Source: Petaurus breviceps papuanus
Taxonomy: Eukaryota; Chordata; Mammalia; Diprotodontia; Petauridae
Length of the DNA stretch: 64,000 nt
NCBI GenBank assembly: GCA_028583685.1
Contig: JAMXIF010000073.1
Span: forward strand, 4,771,694-4,835,693
Direction: 5' to 3'
Shown: one piece after another, positions 36,001 to 50,100 of the stretch
Numbering within the stretch: the first letter of the stretch is position 1
Layout: the number at the start of each line of letters is the position of its first letter
The notes under the pieces: model-generated
Seen by the model: the letters and a program-made list of their open reading frames with translations, nothing else
What the model was told of the DNA's origin: nothing
Databases searched by the model: none
Position numbers and translations under genes: made by a program

Positions 36001-39000
36001 CACAAATTACCTTATGCCAACAAAAAGTCAAAGGACAAGAGACCCAAATAAGGATGACAAGAGATCTCATCATCAATAAAACCAGTCATTCCAAAAAGTG
36101 ACATAGAAGAGTACATAAAGCAAAGGAACAACTCTTACGCAATAAGCTTAAATTATGTGCCATTTTTTTTTTCAGATAACCCCATGCAAATCATGCAGAC
36201 ACATTATTTCTTTCCTGGTCTGATTCCAGTGGGCCAAAATAATCCCAAGGCTTCTACAGAGGAAAAAAATACTGAAAGCATTTGCTCACCCTTTTGTCCA
36301 TGTGGCATTATGCCTGGCATTGTACAAAAGAATTATAATTTCATTGTTTTTTCCTTTTGTTGTTTATCATCTAAGATGAACAATTCTGATATGTGTGTGT
36401 ATATATAGGCATATATACACACATACCTATACATACACACACACACACACACATATAATCTGCGTATATGTATGAAAATGTTTACCAATTCATGAGTAAC
36501 TATTACACTTGTAGGGCCCTGGCTCACTCTTATTTGTGTCCCACTCTGCTGGAGACCCTCTTTCCCACAAAATAAGGAGACCTGCAAAATATAGATGTGA
36601 TTTTTTAATGTAAAGATGGGTCACAGTGAGGCTAAAGTAGGAGTTGAAAAAGGAGTTCTGAAAACAAAAGTGAAGCTTTTGGACTGAAGTGACGTCTAAG
36701 GTTAGGAAACTTTAAGAACCCTTTAGAATTTAATATTCCATGATGCTAAACTGTGAAAAGGAATCAAAAAGCATGATTAAGTGACTGCTATCTGAAAAGT
36801 AGGTAGATACTCTATCTGTGTATTTGTGTGGGGGTGGGGAGTAGAGGGTGGCCCATAACTTAGCATGTAATAATTCCTTTTCCTTTTTCCATTTCACTAA
36901 GCTACAAAGCCTGAAATTCTACTCTTTTAAAATACAAATACTTCTGTAGTAGTAATTAAGTGAAGGCTATCAATTACTCAAACTATCCTTAGTTTAACAA
37001 TTCTTTTGCTTTCCTTCTGATATTTTACTGAGATTAACTGAATCTGAATCCAATTCAACAAACATTTCTTAGGTGTCTATAATGTGCAAGGCCCCAGGAA
37101 TAGAGAGACAAAAATGAATCTGTCCCTTCCTTCAAGAAGCTTACATTCTGGTGAAGTAATGCAATTTGTGCATAAAGAAAAGGTCTATGGATAACATTTA
37201 AAAGAGACAAAATGGAAAGAATAGAGGATTGAATTAGAGATGCTTAAGAAAACATGAAGATGGGCATTTGGGGACAGTGGAGAGTGGGGTCAGTTGAGAA
37301 TGGACTGCTAGAATTTGTGAGACAGTATACACAAAAGGAGACTTAAAAGTGCTAAATACATATTTTCTCTCTTTTGACATTTTGTGGGAAATTGCACCTT
37401 TCCCCAGGATACTGGGAAGACATTTTCTCTTCCAGAAATCACCTCCCTCCTTTACTTCATGATTCCATGGTCCCAAATCCCAGAAGAACTCAGATTATGA
37501 TGATAATTATTATCATATAATATATTAAATTTTACGGACTTACTTATTAATCTAGTCATAACTTAGAGCATTGCTTTGATGGGAAATTGTTTTCCAAATT
37601 CCAAACAACTGATATATGAAACAACTTTCAGGAGAGAACATATTTTGTAAGTCAAAAACTGCCTATATAATGGAGACACAGATGAATGAACAAAAACCTA
37701 ATTTGAGCCAAAGATGTGTGGAAGGCTGAAGTGTTCTTCTCCTTGTACTGTATTAGAAAAGATAAATAGATTCACATTTCATAAGTTATCTCATACAGGC
37801 ATGCACATACAATTAGGAAAAAGTTTGCTCACATTGACTTATTATAAGCCTGAACCTTGTATTAATTATGAGAAGCAAAGTCCAAAGAAAATTACCATGG
37901 CTCTCATTTCTAAGGATAAAAATCTTCCTCAGTCACTAGCTACAGCAAAAACTTTAGAGGTTGAAAGCTCTGAAGCACACTAATCTATCTAAAGGGCCTT
38001 TTGGTTGAGTTTTTTGTTCAGTAACTGACTTTGGCACCCAGGGTGTCTCGAAAATGATGAGGCTGAATGACAAAAAGTCAATATCTTTTTCAGAAGGACC
38101 TCAGAACACAGAAGGGGCATTTGTAGGATTCCTTTTTGTAACGGAAGAAAGGCACATATTGATTTATTTTCATTTTTGATGTCAGATAAATTGAGATGTA
38201 GGTAAAGATAAATTATTTTACAGAGAAGGACATCAGATAAATTGAACAATGAGTTCCATCTATTTTTAAAGCATATTTTTGAGGAAGAGCAAAGGGGTAA
38301 TAGAGACTGAAATAACAGTTTGAAAGGATATTCAAAACAAATGAACTGTAACTTTAAAAAAATAATTTCTGAGAAAAAATAGAAAGCTGATCCAGCACTG
38401 ATTTGGAAAGCAATAGGCTTGACTATATTAGGAAGGGTCAGTATAAAGGGAAATTTTCAGTTCAAGAAGCTGACCCTTATTTTAAGAGAGTACAGGGAAA
38501 GGAAAAGGATGAATAAGGTCACAGACAGGCACAGTTTCTTGGTGATATGACTTCTTAAGCATAGGTTGGTAATAATGTGATGCATTCATATTTAACCAAA
38601 AGAAAGGTTTAAAAGGAATCACTTTAGAGTTTCATTGTCTCCACTCACAAAGATCAAGAGAATCATCTCAAAGAATAAAGGAGAAAATGCACTTCCCTCC
38701 CTTCCTTGTAGAAGTGGATGGCTGTGGGCGTGGAACATTGTATACACTCTTGGATTCTAATTAATATGTTGCTAAGTTTTGCTGTACTGCTTTTCCCCCC
38801 TCTCTTTTTTGTTCTGTTACAATGGTTGGCTCTCTGGGAGTGGAGGAAAATGCATTTGGAAATGATGATTAGCCATTCTCCAATATATTTATGGTCAAAA
38901 GATATAAACAGGCAGTTTTCAAAAGAAAAGAATAAGCTATCAATTATCATATGAATAAATGATCTAAGTCATAAATAGTGAACAAAACCTAAATAGCTCT

Positions 39001-42000
39001 GAGTTCCTATTTCATGTCGATTAGTTTGGCAGAGCTGAGAGAGAGAGAGAGAAAAAAAAACCTAGAATGAGAGGAAACAGGAACGTGAATAGTTGGTGGA
39101 ACTGCAACTTGACCAAAAATTTCTGGGAAGCAATTTGGAATGATTCCCCAAAAGGTCACTAGACTCAGGAATATTGCCCTAGACACATGCCCTAAAGAGA
39201 TCAAAGGAAGAGGGAAAAGGCCTGAAATATAAAAATATTCATAGCATTTTATTATAACAAAAACTGGAAATTGAGTGGTACCCATCAATAAAGAAACGAC
39301 CTAACAAATTACAGATTATGAATGTAATGGAATATTATTTTTCTCAATAAGAAATAATGAAAGGAATGGTTTCAGAAAAACTTGTAAAGACTTGTATGGA
39401 CTGATGCAGAGGAAAGTTTGCAGAACCAAGACAACAATTTAAAAAGTAATTACAACATTGTAAAGAAAAACAATTTTGAAAGACTTAAGAATTCTGATCA
39501 ATGCAATGACCAAACATAACTCCAGAGGACCAATGGTGAAGCAGATTTTCACCTCTTTGGAAAGATGATGGACTAGAAATACAGAATGAGACATACGTTG
39601 TGGGTTATGGCCAAGGTATGGATTTGTTTTGCTTAACTATGTTCATTTTAACAAAGAGACTTTAAAAAATAAGAAAACGAGAATGGGGGCAGGAACTGAG
39701 GTCTAGTGATAGCAATACCAAGATGAAAGAAATGAAGAAAAAAATGTCAATAAATGATCTAAAGAATGAACAGAAGAGGAGGTAGGGAGGTTCGGGGGAA
39801 GACATGGAGAAGTAGAACAGAGCTGAGACTTAATGTATTTAATTTATTATATATTTTAACAATAAAACAGGCTATACTTAGTGGGGATTTGAGGTTTCAC
39901 TTAAAATGTTCTATTTATGTTCCTATTTGTATGAGAAAATACTCATGTTTGTTGGTACTTGTCAAATTCAGATAACAGAACATTAAAAAAGTTATTGTAA
40001 AAATATAATTTAAAAAGAAATTAAGGGGACATAAAAACAAAAACTATCAGTAATTTAAAAACAGTATCAAGAGAAAATGGGGATATGGGAAGAGATATTC
40101 TATGTTGCCTTTGACCATCTACTGGATCATAATTTTTAAAGCTAAGTGAATTTTAAATACCCTTTCAAAATATGTCAAGAAATAAACTTGCTACCTGTGT
40201 GACCTCCAGCAAGTCACTTCTTGGGCCTGTTTTTCTTATCTGTAAAATCACAGGTTGCATTAAATGACCTCTATGGACCCTTCCAACTCTAGTTATGATT
40301 TTTTTGTCAGTGTCTAAGTGTAATAAAGTTTTTTTCTTCCTAAAATATACTAAGTATCTAATTAATGCTGATTATTTTAAGAGAACTTAAGGACAGGAAA
40401 TACAATTAATAATAAGTACATTCCATAAAGACAAGGTTGGATTAACTGTTGTTTATAGTACATTCCATCTCTAAATCCTATGATTTTAAAAATTTCGTGA
40501 ACTTTTCACCATGATCTTGCTAGCAAATGGAGACCAGGAAACAGCAAAGAATTAGGACACTTTTTATTTTCATTTCTTTCCTGAAAGATAAATCTAGTAT
40601 TTTATAAAGTACTTCAGAAGGAAGGTACCTTATTTAATTTTTAATATGTATCCCCAAGTGTTTAATACACTGTTCTGTGTGCTTTAGGTGGTTCCAGAAT
40701 TAAGGGACTGAAGACAGCAATGGCAGTGGTACTTTTGAAATTACAGAACATATTCTTTCAACCTTAACATACTGAGAAAGCCTTTTTTCTACACCTAGAG
40801 CTACTGAGTATATGGGTATATAACAAAGACATCTTCCAATCTCCCCTTGCATTTTAAAGTGTTTTGTTCTACTTCAATATTAGTCACATGAATTCATAAA
40901 AAGACTACCTTCTAAAGAAGGCTTTATTAAACTTCTGTCACATCCTATAATGTTACTTATGCATTATCCCACTCTGTATATTCTGTCCTGGCAAACTATA
41001 TTATGTGTTCTTAAATGAATAGGACCTTTTCTCTCCAAATGAACAAAAGATGAAGAACTTGGGATTTCACACGAGTAACTGAGAAATAGAGTGTGTCAAA
41101 GATTTCCATTTCTAAGGGGAATAGTGATGTTTGGAACAATATTAAGCAGACTCATATCTTGACTCTTTCCTGAGTTGTACATCAAAGACTACATTACTAT
41201 TATATCCCCAAATCCCACACCTCAACCCAGCAGCTTTGTACACTGCTAATCCAAGGCATATCAAAACCATTTCTTTAAATCTTTCTCTCCCCTCTTCTTA
41301 GAGCCTTACCCAAAACCTTTTCTGATCTTTTAAACTTTAGTTACTTTCTGTGTACCTGCTGGGTCACCTCAGCTGTATGGAAACTCCCTAAAGGGTAAGA
41401 TGGGTTCCTTTTTGTCTTTGTATGTCAGTGTCTTGCATGTAAATCAGTACTGAATGAATGTTTATTGAATGACAGCTGATTGAATTGAAACAGATTGTAC
41501 CCCAGATCTAGTCCAGTCCTTAAGTGAAAAAGAATTATTCCTACAACATACCTGACGAGGTCTTTTCCTAAAGACCTCCACTAATGCACTCCTTTCTAAG
41601 ACATCCCATTCTAGTTCTAAATAGTTTTTTCTAAAGCAATTGGGGTTAAGTAACTTGCCCAAGGTTACATGGCCAGCTATTTTGTGAGGGTGTTAAGTAC
41701 CTGAGGCCGGAACCGATCCTGGGTACTCCCGACTCCAGGGCTGGCACTCTTACTCACTGCGCCACCTAGCTGCCCCTTTAAATAGGTTTTGATTGTTAAT
41801 TTCCCCCTAATATCCAGCCTAAATTAAAGGATTAGATTGGATTGTCCCTGAGGTCCTGTTCAGACCTCTATCTATCATCCTATTTATATAAATGTCCCTC
41901 AGTGCAGGTTCCACATAATGCTTCCACTTCTGTCCTCAAGTAGCAAAGCAGAATAAATCTAATCCTTCTTTCTTTTATCAATCTTTCAAATATTTAAGAG

Positions 42001-45000
42001 TACTGATTATGTCCCTGTGTCTTCACTTGTTCAGGAACCCCAAGATTCCTCAACCTGTCCTCATATCCTGTTTATGCTCTACTACAATGATTCTTAACCA
42101 TTTTTGTGTATCATGGAAACTTTTGGTAGTATAGCAAAATCTATAGACTTCTTCTCAAAATGTTTTTAAATGGATAAAATAAAATAACAGTATTAACAAA
42201 GGAAACCAATTATACTGAAATAGAGTGACAAAATTTAAAATCTCCAGTACAGAAAATTTAAAATCACCAGAACACAGTACTCTAGGTGTGGTCTACCATG
42301 GGACAGGTACAGGGGTCTTACAGCTCCTTAGTCATGGATATTATGACTGTCAATGAAACCTAAAATAATATTTTCCCCTGATATCATACCACTGATTCAT
42401 AATTGTCATTCACTATCATCTATGGATATTTTCCTACCAAACTTCTTCAGTCAAACATCTCCCTATTCCCATTCTCAAGTTGTACAGTTGTTCTTTAGCC
42501 CAAGTGTAGGACTTTTTTTTTATTACTACTAAATTTCATCATGTTAGATCTGATTCATTATTCTATCTGGTTGATATCTTTTTGGATTCTGTTTGGGTCA
42601 TTCAAAATCTTAGCTACCCACCCCAGGTTCATAGCATCTACAAATGTGAATGCATACTTTATCCAAGTCACTGATAAAAAGGTTGAATGGCATAGGACCA
42701 AAGGTCCTGGCTCTTTCACTTCACCTCTCTGGGCATTTTTTTCCTTATTTGTAAAATGATGGGGTAGGAATAGCTGACATCAATAGTCCTGATCAGCTCT
42801 AGATCTCTAATTCTAAGGAGGATTCCCTAGGTGCTTGCTTATTCTGGAAGCACATTACACAGGTTCATGTAGAAACATTTTTGCTGACTATGAAGTTTTA
42901 TGCAGAGATTAATATAACACTAGGAACAACCAGAGATACTACAAATACCATGACAGACAAAAGAATTTAATGAACAATGTCTCAACCTCTATAGCATATA
43001 TTTGGTTTTTGTCTTTCTTCCATAAGAATACTAACACCTTCAGTAAAACTTTCAGTCTAATTTCTTTTTCCAGTCATTCTTATTATACATACACCTACCT
43101 ATGAAACCAGAAGATGGGGGATTTGGTTGAATCTTCTCTTTAGTGTTCTCTTGGATTATGTCCCAGAGTTGCCAAATAAATTTAGGATGAAGAATATAAA
43201 AGGGTTGACTTGGGTTCTTCCTACGATGCTGAATATAAGGAGTGAAGAGATTGTAATCTGGCTTCTTATACCACTGTGGGGGAAAAAAGATAAAGGTTCA
43301 GAACCCTGCAACACAGCCTCATAAAGAACAGTGCAGTGAACATCTGGTAATTCCTGGGTAAATTTAAGAAGGTAGATTGAAGAGAAAAATAAAAGGGCCC
43401 TTAGTAGAGCCTTTTGTAGCCTGATAAATGCTCCAGGGGGGGAAAGTCCACGAGATATTGGATAAAGGGTAGGAGGAAAGTGGAAAAGGGGGAAAGAGTA
43501 TCACCAAACTCATTTTTTCACCCCCTCTTATTCTTTGCTTCATAATTTGAACAAAGGAGCATATGGACTATATAGCTTCCAATTTTCTGGCATCCTCTCT
43601 GGGATAGTAACATCAATTAAATTTGACTATTCTGGAATGTACTTATACTCCCCATAGAAAAGAGGAAAAACAGCATCATGAATCCTTTGTTCATGAACAT
43701 CAAAAAAGTTGAGATAGTCTAGAAAAAACATACATCCCTGTTGGGACTAATAGCTATTTGTCACCCTTCCCTCATCCTTTGGTTGCATACAGCCGTGGTA
43801 TCACCTAACTTGATATCACACATATGGCTCATTTGTATTTTCAGGAGGTGATCGGTGGATTCTTTCAACCTCTACTTTGCCTTCTGGTTCTAGAACAACA
43901 GGGCAATTTTCCTTGAGAATTTCTTGGACGACGATTTCTAGGTTCTTTCCCTGATCATGGCTTTCAGGTAGTCCAATAATCTTTAAATTATCTCTCCTGG
44001 ATCTATTTGCCAGGTCAGTGGTTTTTCCCATGAGATATTTCACATTGCCTTCTATTCTTTCTTTTGTTTGGATCTGTTTAACAGCATCTTGATTTCTCTT
44101 AAAGTCACTGGCTTCCCTTCACTCCATTCTAAATCTGAGGGAATGATTCTCCTCCGTGAGCTTTTGAGATTCTTTTTCCATATGGAAAAGTAAGGCATTC
44201 TTCTCCTCATTGCCTTTTTGAGCCTCTTTTGCCAATTGAGTCAGTCTGTTTTTTTAAGGTGCTATTTTCCTCAGTCAGGCTGTTGACTCTCATTTCATAA
44301 TTTTCTTGCATTGTTCTCATTTCTCTTCCCAATTTTTCCTCCACTTCTCTTATCTGCTTCTTAAGGTCCTCTGTGGCCTGTAACCAGCTCATATTTTCCT
44401 TTTAAGCTTTTGGTGCAGGAGTTCTGACTTCACTGTCTTCCTCCTGTTCCATGCTTTGCTCCTTTTTGTCCCCAAAATAGAAGTCTAATGTTAGAATCTT
44501 CTGTCTGCTTTGTTTCCTTTGGTCATGTCACCCCTCAGTCACTTGACCTCTGGGCTTTTTGCCACAGTAGGACTCTGTTACCAGACAGGGGAGCTTTAAT
44601 CCCAAACAGTGGGGTTTTCTCAGCTGCCAGAGGTATGAGTTGGGTGACCTCTCTGAAGCCTCCACAGGCTCTGGCAAGCTGGTCACACACCCCAGGACCT
44701 CCACCCTAGACTGCAATCCAGATCCAAGCAGGTTAAAGCAAGAGCAATTACCCCTCAGACTGGTCGCTTGGTCCCCCTACAGTTTGCAGGCCAAGAGCTG
44801 AAGCTGCCACTTGGTGCCAGGTGTCTCAGTGGCTTCTCACCCTAGGGGTAGAAGCCTACGCACCCGACTACTGGTCCCAAAGTCCACACTGCACTGACCT
44901 CTCACTTTGTCCTTAGCATATTTGTGTTTATAAATCTGGAAACGGCCACAGCTGCTGCTGATCTGGAGTCCCTCTGGCTGGCAGCTGGTCAGACCCACCT

Positions 45001-47123
45001 CCGGTCTGAAGCCTCGGTGTGGGGCTGGGCTCGGCTCCCAGAGTGCTGCACTGGCCTATTCCTGCCTGCCTGCCGGGCTGCCCTCAGCAGGAGGTTAGCT
45101 TCTCTGTGTCATTTTGTGGGCTCTGTAGCTCCAAAGTTTGTTCAGAGTCCCCTTTTTACATGGATTGGGGAGGGTGGAAGCTGGAGCCCCGCGGAGGTCC
45201 TTCTTCTACTCCATCTCATTTGTATTTTCATAGCTAGCATATCACTACTACTGTTATGATTTATATTCATAATAATGTAATTTGCAAAGCACACATACCA
45301 CTATATAGTGCATATATCATAGAGCTGGGCTTTGTGGTTATTACCTTATTTACTGTTATGTCCATTAGAATCCTATATTCAGCTAGGTGGCACAGTGAAT
45401 AAGCACCAGCCCGGGTCTCAAATACTTGCCACTTACTAGCTGTGTGACCTTGGGCAAGACACTTAACCCCAATTGCCTTGCCTTTCCCCTCCAAAAAAAA
45501 AAAAACCCAAAACATACAAAGAAAAAAAAGAATGTAATTTCCTTGAGTGCAGGAGCTGTCTCACTTTCATTTTAGTATCCCTAGTGCTTAGTACAATACC
45601 TTAAGCAGTTAATAAAGGCTTGCTTATTGACTGATTCTTTAGATCCTTTAAGTCTAAGATTTAAGGGATAATAGAAAACATTAATGAGAGGTCTGATAGA
45701 TAAAATGTTTTTCAGTTTAAAGTTTACTTAATACATATCATTTGATTGTCAGCTTAATGACACAGGTAGTATAAGCACTGTGCCTACTTAAAAGCTAAGA
45801 AAACTGAGGCTGAGACGTTTTAATGAGTTGCCCAGAGTCAACCATTAAGTTGCAGAGTTACAACATGTCAGATCTTCTAACACCAAATCCAGACCTTTTT
45901 ATCATTCTATCAAATAACATAAAAATGTCTGAGATAGGGCTCAAATGAGGTACATTACAGACAATTATGAATGGTACGTTAAGATAATAATGAAATTTGA
46001 GTGATAGAAGAATTTGCACTCCTTTGCTGATTATTTCCATTGTTAATAGGCCCTTTAAATGGGTCAGACAGATGTAGGTCAGTAAAATGTAAACCCTTAA
46101 AAATGAGAAAATCTTAGTTAAATTAACCCAAGTCCCAGGATATTTAGGACTCCTCAGAAGAACATCCTGGCATTTTATAGTTGAGGGGAAGAGGGAAAAG
46201 GAGAAGATGAACATTTTACTAATAGGCTAATAATTACTATGTATATTGTATCAGTGTAGTTACATGATCAGTACAATTCAGCTCCTCAAGCTAAAAAGGT
46301 TCATGCTTCCCACTATTAATTAGCCAGGGGCTATACTCATCTCAGTGAATGAAAAGAAATTTGATTCAACATTGTCAGACTGCTGGCTAGGCAAAGAGAA
46401 AAAAATAGGCTAGTCTTACCATGTGAAGATTCGCTGAGTAAGGAGCAGGGTCCCAAGCCACTAAAATGACATCCTTATATAATGAACTGTCAATGAAGTG
46501 ATGGGTTGGGTTGGTCAGAATCTAGAAATACAAAATACAATAAAAAAACCCCTGCATGAGCAACATATTGGATATTCATTTCTTCAAATGAAAATGGATG
46601 AATACCTTATGAGGTTTAATCCATGTAAATAAAAATGCTATGAAACCACCTTGATTTTTCTTCCTTGCAGGTTCTTTCTAATGGACCAAGTCAATTTTGA
46701 TTAGGAAACTGAATTTCCATACTCCAATCTTCTCTGCCATTTCTTTACTGACATTCGCCAGTCCTATATGAGGTCTACCCCCCCTGCAACTTCTCAGAAA
46801 ACAAGAATTCCCATAAATTCAGAAATTCAAAACTGGAAGAAGCCTTAGAGTTCAGCCACATTGTCGAACTTCCTCATTCTATAAATTAAGAATCAGAAAC
46901 ACAGAGACATCAAGTGCTTTGCCTGAAATTGACACCCTGGCAGCTAGAATTAGAAAGCCTTCTGACTTTAAATTTTGCATTCATCCCGTTGCTGCCTCTC
47001 CTGCACTACTTAGTAGTGCTTGGCTGAAATTACTTGGGAACCTCACTTAGCTAGGTCGTGGAGGCTATTCTAGAGTGATGTTACAAAGCCTCTATTGCCT
47101 GACGTACACTGAAATCCTCTCAA

Positions 47124-47169
<46 letters not shown>

Positions 47170-50100
47170 GAAAAACTTTGTTATCAATTAGTGGGAGGAA
47201 GGATTTTTTTTTTGAAACATGCAAAATTGATTATTTTTATTTTTCACTGAATATTCAGTTTTTATTTTAAGAGCTTCAAAAAATAAATTATTCTCATTCA
47301 AAATTTATAGATCATAAGGTGCCATCCTACAGATGTCATGAGATGAATTACAAACAGAACATATATTAATCTTCATATGGATTGAATTATTAATATACAT
47401 ATAAACTTAAAACTACCCCAAATGCCAGGTACCTTTGTGGTTTTTCACTAAACACTCATAAAACAGCAAATAATTTAAAGGCCTAGTAATGGAATAAAAT
47501 CATTATACAAAACAGGTGTGTATAAATTTTTTAGTTTACACAGTAGGCAACGTGAATTTTTTTTCTTGTTCAAATAAAAACAACATGCAAGATATTGTAT
47601 TTACCCACTTCCATTGAAATCATAGGATTCTAGAGCCAGAATGAACCTCTGAGACTGTCGAATCTAACACTTTTATTTTACAAAAGACAATGGAGAGCAT
47701 TTGATTTGTTAAGGTCACATAGAGAGTAAGCATCATAGGCAGGATTTGAACCATGGTAATCAAAATGCTATATATACTACAGTGCTTCACAGTAATGAAA
47801 AGTTGAGGGTTATGCCCACAAGAACCTCATAGTTTTACAATGTTAGTGCTATGATCCAACTCATTTTAGCTTCTTTATCATCCTGCATTTTCCTCCCCCA
47901 TCTTCTGTCTTCATGCTTTCATTTAGCTCGACATGCAGTGCTTTTCCCCACCCTGTCCCCATATCTATTACTACCTTTCCTTCTGGAATGTTTGTTCTGG
48001 TCTTCTATGTACCCATCTGTCTTCTCCTAAGTCAGTTCATAGAGGCTGCTAACCTGGTGTACTAAAAGATCTCTGAATGGTAAATCAGGAGGCATAACTC
48101 CCACTCTTACTACTAGCTAGCTATGTGACATCAGACAAGGCACCTACTTCCTCTAGCCCTCATTTTTCCTAGAAAATGAAGGCTATTGTTCAAAATGCCT
48201 TCCCACTCTAACAATGTGGAATTCATGCTTCTACTTCATTTTTTTCTGGCTCTTTTTTCTCATTTACTGACTCCCAATTCATTTTACTTATGGAATACTG
48301 AGATTATAAACATTAGCAAACATGGATTGTACCTATATAATCCAACAAACATCTATATGTACAGATCATTGGTCTTACCTGTGAATTAATGATGCGCATG
48401 GTTGTTTTATTTCCAACATCTTTTTCATAACCATGTGTAGGAGCAGAGTTAAACCTCAAAACTGCATCATGAGAATCTAAGGGCACATAAGTAACAAGTG
48501 TGCTTTTTTTTATCTCTTTGTAGATTAACAGAATCTTTGGGAAATTTTTAACAGTCAATTTTCCTGACATGAAAAGATACCCCCCACCCGACTCCTTGGA
48601 AGAGATAACATTACATATATTTTCAGATTTTTTTTGACATATTGATTGGTTTTGCTCATTTTATTTCTCTTCTTCCTCATTTTCTTTTTCTTTAAAAATA
48701 TCCTTTTTTATATGTGATGCCTATCTGGGAGAAGAAAGAAAAGATACAGGGAGAAATGTCAGTGATATAAAAGCAAGCAATAAACATTTAATTTTTTAAA
48801 ATTATGTCAATTTTTCCAAACCTGAAGCTAAAGAGTTACTGATAATAAACCCATTTTTAATATAATTGTTATTAATAACATTGCTTGGAAGAATTTTTTT
48901 GATGAAAATTTCTTATTATAGGTGGAAAAATCAACATGGCAATACCTGCTCATTCAATTACATTTTCTGTGTAAAACTTTCCATGATTTTCACATGCTCT
49001 AGATGTTATATTGTTATATTTTCATATTCTCTTAAATTAATTATCATCATACTCCTTAATTTTGAGATATCAAAGTGACTTTGTGGTATGGATCTTCTTT
49101 GCCTTCCACCCTCCAAATCAACAGAACTTTGCATAACTAAAAGACCTGGGAAGTATAGTTGATTTAAGAAGGATCCAAGGGTAGAAGCATGAATTGATAC
49201 TTTTAGGTTCTTTATTATTCATTCAAACAGTAAGGAAACCAAAAGACAGATCATGGATTTGTAGCTAGGAGAGATCTTGGTGATAATTTTGTCTAAATCC
49301 CTCCTTTTTACAGATGAGAAAACTGAGAATCAGAGGAACCCAATGAGCAGCCCAAGGTTAAGAGACAGAGCTGGGAATAAGCTCAGATAATCTTACTCTA
49401 AACACTATGTTCTTTCCTCTGTATCATACTTCCTCCCCCTGAAAAGTTAAAAAACAGCTAGTCACATTTGATTCTGGTGCAAACCTATATTCTTAAAAAT
49501 TCCTGAATTCCTAAAAACTTGTGTTTATGTAAGTTATAACTATCGGAAATGAAAATTGATACAACTTAAAATATTAATTCATTTAAGATAACAGACCCAT
49601 TGCATGTTAGCATATTTTAATAAATTACATATTTTAATAGAAATGTTTTCTAAAATAGAAAAAAATAGCGAGAAGAGTAGCATTGTTTTACATATTTTTG
49701 CAAATCCCTTTAATGTCTGGCTTAAAGGCAGGTGGATTCTCATATTTGCTTCTTTATTCAATCTGTTGCAATATGTTGTTTTGGTTGGAGTATATAAAGA
49801 AAACTTGGCTTCATATGCAGTTGGAAAATAGAAGAATATTTTAATAGAAAAATAAAATCTTAAGATTATTCTAAAAATAATTTTGACGTTGTGGGTCACA
49901 TAAAAGGAATACATAGGGGTCCATGGACCACACTCTGATAAACCACTGTTACAATGTTCTAGAGTGAGCTGAACTCTTATTTTTTTTCCTCTTGGTCCAT
50001 CCCTATAATATTATAAATGTATATAACTTTTGTGTAAGTACAGATCAGCAATTCTTCTGTAACTTAGAATCTTTACAGACTTGTGTAGAGTTGAGAGACT

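Noticed and set aside
44924-45259. 111-codon plus-strand open frame
   Set aside because: Antisense read through the 5' UTR of the second half-LINE copy.
45858-46214. 118-codon minus-strand open frame next to ST6GAL2 exon 3
   Set aside because: Overlaps a MIR at its 3' end and has the hydrophobic, Phe/Ile/Leu-rich composition of random AT-rich sequence.
49585-49960. Possible third hAT-like copy (GGGGTCCATGGACCACACTC)
   Set aside because: Only one possible end and no inverted partner or TSD could be seen.
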